Below are positions 7,831 through 12,837 of a stretch of DNA of 12,837 nt, one piece after another; position 1 is the stretch's first letter, and each line of letters begins with the position of its first letter. Origin of the DNA: Clostridiaceae bacterium UBA6110 (GTDB lineage Bacteria; Bacillota; Clostridia; Clostridiales; Clostridiaceae). Both the position numbers and the translations under genes were made by a program. The notes below the pieces were generated by a model that saw only the letters and a program-made list of their open reading frames with translations, made no database searches and was not told the origin of the DNA. The stretch spans positions 1 through 12,837 of the forward strand of contig DIWI01000028.1 of assembly GCA_002428415.1 (NCBI GenBank), read 5' to 3'.

Positions 7831-8865
7831 TTATTCTGCTGATGTTATTTCTGTCCATATCCTGTCATACACCGATATTATGTCCATTGGGTCCTTGAAG
7901 ACTTCACAATTCTCGATCATCTCATCAGTCGGGTATGCAACCAGGCTTTCCCTGATTTCAACCGGAAGCATCTCAACTGCCTTGGTAACAGGTGTTGAAT
8001 AGCCTATGTATTCAGCGTTCTTTGCAGATATGTCAGGCCTCAGCATAAAGTTTATGAACTTCTCTGCCCCATCCTTGTTCTTTGCGCTCTTTGGAACCAC
8101 CATGGAATCGAACCAGAGATTTGAGCCCTCCTCCGGTATTACATACTGAAGATCAGGGTTTGAATCCATCATGACCATGGCATCTCCGGACCAGACCACT
8201 GCAAGAGCAGCCTCTCCAGCTATGACCACATCCTTGATCTCGTCTCCGAGGTATGCATAGACCAGCGGCTTCTGCCTGATCAGCTCATCCTTCGCTTCCT
8301 CAAGCTCCGCTTCGCTTCTCGTGTTCAATGAGTATCCCAGCTTCTTCAGGGCTACTGCCAGAGTATCTCTCTGGCTGTTAAGCATTACTATCTGACCCTC
8401 GTACTTCTCATTCCAGAGTATGTCCCAGCTTTTGACCTCGTCATCCACAAGAGTAGTATTGTAGATTATTCCCACAGTACCCCACATGTACGGAGCAGAG
8501 TAGTCCCCTGCCTTGTCGTAGTCGAGTCCGAGGAAGCCCGGGGCTACCTCCTTGAGGTTAGTGAGCTTGGCCTTGTCAATCTTCTGAAGCAGGTCCTCCC
8601 TGATCATCCTCTCGATCATGTAGTCCGACGGGAAAATCACATCGTAACTGGAGCCACCCTGCTTGAGCTTGACATACAGGTCCTCGTTGGTTGCGAACGT
8701 GTCATAGTTCACCTCGATTCCGGTTTCCTTCTCAAATTCCTCAATCACTGTCTCGTCTATGTAGTCACCCCAGTTATAAACATTTATTGATTCTTTCTTC
8801 TCCCCGCATGCAGATACCACTGTCAGCATAACTGCAAGGATTGCAGATACTATTATCCTCTTCAT
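7831..8865 (-). CDS. potD: Spermidine/putrescine-binding lipoprotein PotD
   Basis: This is the polyamine-capturing component of the PotABCD ABC importer, anchored outside the membrane. The 344-residue protein begins MKRIIVSAILAVML and has a lipobox TVVSAC with the lipidated Cys20. The mature start resembles the PotD family: INVYNWGDYIDETVIEEFEKETGI, then YDVIFPSDYMIERM, a MWGTVGIIYNTTLV stretch and VVWSGDA, where aromatic and acidic residues form the polyamine site in known PotD proteins. It is the last gene of the operon, followed by a strong terminator. The AAAAGGA directly abutting the ATG is too close to be an ideal ribosome binding site, while a very strong AAGGAAGGAGG lies about 46 nt upstream with a hairpin in between. 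No other in-frame start codon is available. Specificity for spermidine versus putrescine is not determined. Confidence 0.94.
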   Translation of the reverse strand: MKRIIVSAILAVMLTVVSACGEKKESINVYNWGDYIDETVIEEFEKETGIEVNYDTFATNEDLYVKLKQGGSSYDVIFPSDYMIERMIREDLLQKIDKAKLTNLKEVAPGFLGLDYDKAGDYSAPYMWGTVGIIYNTTLVDDEVKSWDILWNEKYEGQIVMLNSQRDTLAVALKKLGYSLNTRSEAELEEAKDELIRQKPLVYAYLGDEIKDVVIAGEAALAVVWSGDAMVMMDSNPDLQYVIPEEGSNLWFDSMVVPKSAKNKDGAEKFINFMLRPDISAKNAEYIGYSTPVTKAVEMLPVEIRESLVAYPTDEMIENCEVFKDPMDIISVYDRIWTEITSAE

Positions 8866-8877
8866 TCCTTTTCGCGA

Positions 8878-8906
8878 AATACCTGCCTTAGATCAAGGCC
8901 GGTATT
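8878..8906 (-). other. Intercistronic hairpin between potC and potD
   Basis: Arms AATACC/GGTATT and GCCTT/AAGGC form an 11-bp stem with one internal mismatch (8884 against 8900) and a five-base loop (8890-8894). It has no U-run, so it is unlikely to terminate transcription. It separates a strong Shine-Dalgarno-like GGAGG (8912-8916) from the potD ATG. It may stabilise or process the mRNA, allowing different levels of the binding protein and the permeases. That role is inferred. Confidence 0.5.
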
Positions 8907-8921
8907 CGCTTCCTCCTTCCT

Positions 8922-9713
8922 TTATTCAGATTGCGCGACCCTCTTTTGTTCCTTGTCAGATCTCCTGTTGATGTAAAGCAGAAGGACAAGAAGAAATGCG
9001 AACATAAGTGTTGAAAGTGCGTTGATCACAGGATTTATACCTCTTCTTGCCATCGAGTAGATGAGGATGCTGAGGTTGGAGACTCCGTGGCCTGTATTGA
9101 AGAAGCTTATCACGAAGTCGTCTATGGACAGGGTGAACGCGATAAGCGCACCCGTGACTATCCCAGGCATTATCTCGGGAACCACTACCTTGCGTATGGC
9201 GTAGAGCGGTGTGGCTCCCAGGTCCATGGCTGCCTCGGCAAGGTTTGTGTTCATCTGCTTCAGCTTTGGAAGTACAGACAGCACCACATACGGTGTGCAG
9301 AACACCACATGTGAGAGCAGAAGAGTAACCATTCCAAAATCAAGGCTGAGTGCCCTGTATAGCGTCATCAGCGATACCGCAGTCACAATATCCGGATTGA
9401 GTACAGGAAGATAGTTCAAATTTACCACGACTGTCTTCCTGAAGCCCTTCATCCAGTGGATACCTATGGCTGCCGCTGTTCCAATCACAGTCGATATCAT
9501 CGCCGAACCCAGGGCTATCAGAAGCGTGTTGTACAAGGCTTCAAGGACTTCCCTGTCACTGAAGAGCTCGGCATACCATTTGAGGGTGAATCCCGTCCAT
9601 ACTCCCCTGGACTTGGATTCATTGAACGAGAAAGCAATGAGCACAAATATAGGTGCATAGAGGAAGAAGAAGATAAGGAACGTGTAAGTCCTCTTTATGC
9701 CTTTTCCTACCAT
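8922..9713 (-). CDS. potC: Polyamine ABC transporter permease PotC
   Basis: This is one of the two membrane subunits of the polyamine importer. The 263-residue protein has an N-terminal transmembrane helix (YTFLIFFFLYAPIFVLIAFSF) and about six hydrophobic segments. The cytoplasmic EAA loop that docks on the ATPase is at about residues 160-187 (EAAMDLGATPLYAIRKVVVPEIMPGI), followed by the PotC-like ALIAFTLSIDDFVISFF. Its ATG overlaps the end of potB by 7 nt and has a GGAGG ribosome binding site inside potB, indicating coupled translation. Length is normal for the family. Confidence 0.94.
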   Translation of the reverse strand: MVGKGIKRTYTFLIFFFLYAPIFVLIAFSFNESKSRGVWTGFTLKWYAELFSDREVLEALYNTLLIALGSAMISTVIGTAAAIGIHWMKGFRKTVVVNLNYLPVLNPDIVTAVSLMTLYRALSLDFGMVTLLLSHVVFCTPYVVLSVLPKLKQMNTNLAEAAMDLGATPLYAIRKVVVPEIMPGIVTGALIAFTLSIDDFVISFFNTGHGVSNLSILIYSMARRGINPVINALSTLMFAFLLVLLLYINRRSDKEQKRVAQSE

Positions 9714-10546
9714 AACCCTCCTGCACCTCCTTCCTTGTCCGTATCGAACCTGGAGGTCAGTGCCATGACCGCAAGTATGATAACCATGAGCACCATTGAC
9801 ATGGCCGATCCGAAGTGCCAGTCGCCAACGTACCTGAACTGCTGCTCAACAAGATTTCCTATGAGGTTCGATTTGTTTCCTCCCAGGAGGTTCGATATTA
9901 TGAATGTGCTTACTGCTGGTATGAACACCATGGTTATACCCGTAATTATCCCGGGAAAGCTTAATGGAAACACAACCTTCCAGAACACACCAGTCTTGTC
10001 AGCCCCCAGGTCTTCAGCGGCTTCATAAAGGTTCCTGTCCATCTTTGAAAGCACTGAATATATTGGCAGGACCATGAACGGCAGGAAGTTGTACACCATT
10101 CCAAGAAGCACAGCGGTATCGTTGTAGATGAGTTCCATCTGGGCAATTCCGAGTAATCCAAGGATGCTGTTTATTATCCCGTTCTTTCCGAGGATGGTCA
10201 GCCACGAGTAAGTCCTTAGAAGGAAATTCATCCACATCGGTATGACAAACAAAAGTATCATGGCATTCCTTCTGCTTTCCTTTTCCCTTGATATTATGTA
10301 TGCAGCAGGATATCCAAGGATGAAGCATATGACTGTTGACTGGAGCGCAAGACTAAGTGACCTCCAAAGCACGCTCATATATATTGGTGTGAAGAACCTG
10401 CTGAAATTTGAAAGACTCGGAGTGAACTCCGTATAGTTCCCACTGTCTCCGGTTGTGAATGCGAACCATGCAACAAGGAGCAGCGGAACGACTATGAATA
10501 TTGACAGCCAGACCAGGTACGGATATGCACTCTTCCTGAAGCTCAT
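9707..10546 (-). CDS. potB: Polyamine ABC transporter permease PotB
   Basis: This is the partner permease of PotC. The 279-residue protein has several strongly hydrophobic segments, beginning with YPYLVWLSIFIVVPLLLVAWFAF. The EAA loop lies at about residues 174-200 (YEAAEDLGADKTGVFWKVVFPLSFPGI) and is followed by a PotB-like FIPAVSTFIISNLLGG stretch. The start codon overlaps the potA stop as ATGA (10543-10546), and GGGAGG lies just upstream within potA. The protein is intact. Confidence 0.94.
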   Translation of the reverse strand: MSFRKSAYPYLVWLSIFIVVPLLLVAWFAFTTGDSGNYTEFTPSLSNFSRFFTPIYMSVLWRSLSLALQSTVICFILGYPAAYIISREKESRRNAMILLFVIPMWMNFLLRTYSWLTILGKNGIINSILGLLGIAQMELIYNDTAVLLGMVYNFLPFMVLPIYSVLSKMDRNLYEAAEDLGADKTGVFWKVVFPLSFPGIITGITMVFIPAVSTFIISNLLGGNKSNLIGNLVEQQFRYVGDWHFGSAMSMVLMVIILAVMALTSRFDTDKEGGAGGLW

Positions 10547-11586
10547 GACAAGCCTCCCATGACATGGATGTTGTCAGGCACTATCCTCATACCAATGGAT
10601 GATCCCTGAGGCGCCATCCTGGTGCTGTGGACCAGCCACTTCCTGTCATCTCCTCTTATTTCCATCTCGTAATGCACACCCTTGAAGGTGACCTCGGTTA
10701 CGATTCCTGTCAGGTCACCATTTTCAGGAGATACGATTTCCACATCCTCAGGCCTTACCACCACCTGGACCTTCTCTCTTTCCCTGAAACCCCTGTCGAC
10801 GCATACGAACCTTTTTCCCGAGAATTCAACCAGGAAGTCCTCATGCATGATTCCTTCCATTATGTTGCTTTCACCGATGAAGCCTGCCACAAAGGCATTC
10901 TTTGGCTCGTTGTACACATCAATGGGAGCCCCGTTCTGCTGGATTACCCCCTTGTCCATGACTACGACCGTGTCGGACATTGTGAGGGCCTCCTCCTGGT
11001 CGTGGGTGACATAAACAAAGGTGATGCCTACGCTCTGCTGCATGCGCTTAAGCTCATGCTGCATCTCTTTCCTTAGCTTCAGGTCAAGTGCTCCAAGAGG
11101 CTCGTCAAGCAGAAGAACCTTTGGCCTGTTGACAAGAGCCCTTGCTATGGCTACCCGCTGCTGCTGGCCTCCCGAAAGGGAGTTCACGTTCCTCTTCTCA
11201 AAGCCTGCGAGGTCCACAAGCCTTAGCATCTCATGGATCCTCTCATGCATCTCATCCTTCGGTACCTTCTTTATCTTAAGCCCGAAGGCTATGTTCCCAT
11301 AAACATCGAGATGAGGAAAAAGGGCGTATTTCTGGAAAACGGTGTTGATCTGACGCTGGTATGGGGGAACCCCTGATATGTCCTTCCCCTCAAACAGCAG
11401 CTCACCCTCCGTCGCTGACTCGAAGCCTCCTATGATGCGAAGCGTAGTTGTCTTTCCGCAGCCTGAAGGTCCAAGAAGTGTCAGAAACTCATTCTCACGT
11501 ATCTTCAGGTTGATATCCTTAAGCACCTCTTCACTGCCGAAGCTCTTTGAGATGCCTTTCAGCTCTATTATTATTTTCCCGTTCAT
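10543..11586 (-). CDS. potA: Polyamine ABC transporter ATPase PotA
   Basis: This cytoplasmic ATPase powers the PotBC channel. In its 347 residues the nucleotide-binding motifs are complete: Walker A GPSGCGKTT (about 39-47), Q-loop VFQKYALFPH (Q85), signature LSGGQQQRVAIARAL (from 137), Walker B VLLLDEP (157-163), D-loop GALD and the switch histidine in THDQEEAL (H195). The C-terminal third (about 235-347) is the TOBE-type regulatory domain usual in PotA/MalK proteins. The ATG follows the regulator stop by 10 nt, with a GGGGG ribosome binding site overlapping that stop codon. PotA is chosen over other importer ATPases because of the adjacent potBCD. Confidence 0.95.
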   Translation of the reverse strand: MNGKIIIELKGISKSFGSEEVLKDINLKIRENEFLTLLGPSGCGKTTTLRIIGGFESATEGELLFEGKDISGVPPYQRQINTVFQKYALFPHLDVYGNIAFGLKIKKVPKDEMHERIHEMLRLVDLAGFEKRNVNSLSGGQQQRVAIARALVNRPKVLLLDEPLGALDLKLRKEMQHELKRMQQSVGITFVYVTHDQEEALTMSDTVVVMDKGVIQQNGAPIDVYNEPKNAFVAGFIGESNIMEGIMHEDFLVEFSGKRFVCVDRGFREREKVQVVVRPEDVEIVSPENGDLTGIVTEVTFKGVHYEMEIRGDDRKWLVHSTRMAPQGSSIGMRIVPDNIHVMGGLS

Positions 11587-11596
11587 GTTATTCCCC

Positions 11597-12136
11597 CTAG
11601 AAGCTCGGCGGCGAGCTGACCCATATCACCACCGCATTCTTTTTCCCGGTATTCTTCAGCCTGTGTCCGGACCGGGACTTGAAATAAAAGCTGTCTCCTT
11701 TTGCGAGCCTCTGGACCTCACGTCCTCTTATAAGCTCAATGCTTCCTGAAAGGACATACCCGAACTCCTCACCCTCATGTGGACTGTCCTCCTTGGTCTC
11801 TCCTCCGGGAAGGATTTCAGCAAGTATAGGCTCCATGGCGTTCTTTTGAGCGTTCGGTATGAGCCAGGTTATTGAATATCCATGTTCCTCGTCAATCTTC
11901 ATGAAGGTGTCTTCAGTGCTAAACACGACCTTCTCCTCCTCATCCTCCGTGAAAAATTCCCTGAGATTGGTTCCCAGGGCGTCAAGGATGTCTACGAGAG
12001 TCGCGATTGACGGTGATGTCAGGTCCCTTTCGAGCTGTGATATGAATCCCTTGGTGAGCTCACATCGGTCTGCAAGCTCCTCCTGAGTGAGGTAGTTTCT
12101 TGTCCTAAGGTCCCTTATCCTCTCCCCTAACTTCAT
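11597..12136 (-). CDS. XRE-family regulator with C-terminal cupin domain (PuuR-like)
   Basis: This is a predicted transcriptional repressor of the polyamine operon it heads. The 179-residue protein has a helix-turn-helix domain at about residues 5-60 (MKLGERIRDLRTRN...LTQEELADRCELTKGFISQLERDLTSPSIATLVDIL) and a small cupin barrel at about 105-178 (SPHEGEEFGYVLSGSIELI...KGDSFYFKSRSGHRLKN), which would bind the effector. E. coli PuuR has the same architecture and similar length and responds to putrescine; a polyamine effector here is inferred from that and from linkage to potABCD. The frame is open to 12217, but the region above 12136 encodes an implausible hydrophobic leader and contains the promoter. 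The ATG at 12136 has AAAGGAG 8 nt upstream and gives a standard domain start. Confidence 0.9.
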   Translation of the reverse strand: MKLGERIRDLRTRNYLTQEELADRCELTKGFISQLERDLTSPSIATLVDILDALGTNLREFFTEDEEEKVVFSTEDTFMKIDEEHGYSITWLIPNAQKNAMEPILAEILPGGETKEDSPHEGEEFGYVLSGSIELIRGREVQRLAKGDSFYFKSRSGHRLKNTGKKNAVVIWVSSPPSF

Positions 12137-12162
12137 CTCCGCCACTCCTTTATTAAACAAAA

Positions 12163-12181
12163 AGTATAGAATCACTAAACT
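12163..12181. promoter_or_regulatory. Candidate autoregulatory operator for the XRE-cupin protein
   Basis: AGTATAG (12163-12169) and CTAAACT (12175-12181) are inverted repeats with six of seven bases matching around a 5-bp centre. The dyad covers roughly +1 to +20 of the predicted xre-pot transcript, where repressor binding would block transcription. Its owner is inferred from position alone. Confidence 0.45.
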
Positions 12182-12188
12182 TACCTCG

Positions 12189-12217
12189 ATTATATTACCA
12201 ATCACCAAGAAAATCAA
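12189..12217 (-). promoter_or_regulatory. Sigma-A promoter of the xre-potABCD operon
   Basis: On the minus strand TTGATT (12212-12217), a 17-bp spacer and a consensus TATAAT (12189-12194) form a near-ideal promoter. Transcription would start near 12182, about 46 nt before the regulator ATG. No other convincing promoter is seen before potA, so the five genes are probably one transcript. Confidence 0.8.
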
Positions 12218-12277
12218 CTTCTCCCGGAGCTTCCTTCCAATGCCAATTTCTGGCTATGTGCCATGCGAAAGGTTTTT

Positions 12278-12286
12278 TGCTATAAT
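12278..12286 (+). promoter_or_regulatory. Extended -10 promoter of the ybaK-type gene
   Basis: TGCTATAAT is a full extended -10 element (TGN before consensus TATAAT). The -35 position (about 12258-12263, GTGCCA) is weak, which an extended -10 can offset. Transcription would begin near 12293, about 24 nt before the TTG start. It is divergent from the xre-pot promoter, and the two -35 regions are about 40 bp apart. Confidence 0.6.
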
Positions 12287-12316
12287 TAATGTGAAACAAA
12301 GACTGGAAGTGATATT

Positions 12317-12796
12317 TTGAAGAACGTAAAGACAAATGCAATGAGGCTCCTTGAAAAGGAGAAGATAGGATACGAGCTGATGACCTACGAGATAGTTGAA
12401 GGACCAATGTCGCCGGAATACCTTGCAGGACAGATCGGCAAGGATGTCCTTTCAATATTCAAGACGATAGTTACCGTCGGCCACAGCGGAAATAACTACG
12501 TATTCGTGGTACAGCTTACTGAGGAGCTTGACCTTAAGAAGGCTGCTAAGGCAGCCGATGAGAAGAACATTGAGCTCATCGACCAGAAGGACCTGGAGAA
12601 GCTTACCGGCTATGTCCGCGGAGGCTGCAGCCCGGTGGGGATGAAGAAGCAGTTCATAACCTTCTTTGACGAGCGTATAGAAGCCTTTGAAAGGATCGTT
12701 GTCAGCGCTGGAAAAAGGGGCTTCCAGATTGAAGCCGATCCAAACGACCTTGTAAAGGCAACGCGAGCCAAAGTAACTGACTTGAAACTCTCATGA
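12317..12796 (+). CDS. ybaK: YbaK/EbsC-family aminoacyl-tRNA deacylase (Cys-tRNA(Pro) type), C-terminus altered by an IS end
   Basis: This family clears mischarged tRNA; YbaK hydrolyses Cys-tRNA(Pro) made by ProRS. The 159-residue protein has the expected conserved lysine in SIFKTIV (K49), the DLKKAAKAA stretch, the GYVRGGCSPVG loop (GG at 102-103) and the VSAGKRGFQIEADPNDL region. Start is a TTG at 12317 with GGAAG 7 nt upstream; the ATG at 12341 would remove family-typical N-terminal residues. The last four codons (from 12782) and the stop lie inside what looks like a transposon end, so the native tail after KVTD has probably been replaced by LKLS. The conserved core is untouched and the protein is probably functional. 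The exact tRNA substrate is inferred from the family. Confidence 0.92.
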   Translation: MKNVKTNAMRLLEKEKIGYELMTYEIVEGPMSPEYLAGQIGKDVLSIFKTIVTVGHSGNNYVFVVQLTEELDLKKAAKAADEKNIELIDQKDLEKLTGYVRGGCSPVGMKKQFITFFDERIEAFERIVVSAGKRGFQIEADPNDLVKATRAKVTDLKLS

Positions 12797-12837
12797 CTGA
12801 AGTCACGAGATTCTTGGGAAGAGAGCATACTTACCGG
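12782..12837 (-). mobile_element. Putative right end of an IS200/IS605 (IS608-like) element, rest outside window
   Basis: On the minus strand, GAAT (12810-12813) is followed directly by a hairpin with arms CTCGTGACT/AGTCATGAG, one mismatch and a two-base loop (12790-12809). Four bases later comes TCAA (12782-12785). In the well-studied element IS608, the right end has this layout: guide GAAT at the foot of a hairpin and cleavage site TCAA. The element would lie to the right in minus orientation, and its transposase or TnpB gene is not visible. The alternative is an ordinary stem-loop after ybaK, but no U-run follows on the plus strand and the stop codon lies inside the stem. Confidence 0.5.

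Noticed and set aside
7748..8002. Plus-strand open frame starting in the intergenic spacer
   Set aside because: It begins just before the terminator hairpin, reads through it and continues antisense to potD; it has no ribosome binding site or recognisable product.
9456..10028. 190-codon open frame on the plus strand
   Set aside because: It runs antisense across potC and potB, two intact permease genes with clear EAA motifs, and its product has no recognisable features.
10627..11076. 149-codon open frame on the plus strand
   Set aside because: It is antisense to potA, whose motifs are complete; no independent evidence supports it.
12221..12229. Small inverted repeat CTCC/GGAG between the divergent promoters
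   Set aside because: Four-base arms are too short to support a terminator or operator call.
1..12837. CRISPR arrays, tRNA or rRNA genes, riboswitches
   Set aside because: No regularly spaced direct repeats, tRNA-like cloverleaf, rRNA segment or recognisable riboswitch core was seen on reading either strand.

Overview
The window reads as the chromosome of a monoderm, mid-GC member of the Bacillota, most likely a fermentative clostridium. Supporting signs are strong AGGAGG-type ribosome binding sites, two lipoprotein-type solute-binding proteins, frequent AGG/AGA and ATA codons, two TTG starts with good Shine-Dalgarno sites, a CcpA/LacI style of operator, and E. coli-like sigma-A promoters. 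No genus can be named from the sequence alone.

Region 1 (1-7623, all on the minus strand) is a maltodextrin uptake and breakdown locus. The GH31 alpha-glucosidase, malQ (amylomaltase) and glgP (phosphorylase) form a tight operon with its own promoter just upstream of the GH31 gene. After a 291-bp regulatory gap comes a second transcription unit that begins with a malE-like maltodextrin-binding lipoprotein, which runs off the left edge; its permease genes probably lie beyond. Imported maltodextrins would be trimmed by GH31, re-sized by MalQ and phosphorolysed by GlgP to glucose-1-phosphate. Both promoters carry the same kind of GTGCA-N6-TGCAC dyad just downstream of the predicted transcription start, so the two units are probably co-regulated by a LacI/GalR-family protein (a MalR type, CcpA, or both).

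Region 2 (7772-12217, minus strand) is a self-contained polyamine import operon: an XRE-cupin regulator, potA, potB, potC and potD, ending in a strong hairpin terminator. A good promoter with a 19-bp dyad at its start site precedes the regulator, which suggests autoregulation. Genes from the regulator to potC are packed or overlapping; potC and potD are separated by a hairpin.

Region 3 (12218-12837, plus strand) holds a divergent ybaK/ebsC-type aminoacyl-tRNA deacylase gene. Its last four codons appear to come from the right end of an IS200/IS605 (IS608-like) element that enters at 12782 and continues past the window edge. The evidence is a hairpin preceded by GAAT and followed by TCAA on the minus strand.

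Two gene starts were moved from the longest open frame because a promoter lies inside the extra 5' stretch (GH31: 7549, not 7597; XRE-cupin: 12136, not 12217). No wholly new system is evident. The best leads are the shared dyad operators, a 45-nt leader hairpin upstream of malE built from two opposed operator-like sequences, and the transposon end that rewrites the ybaK C-terminus.
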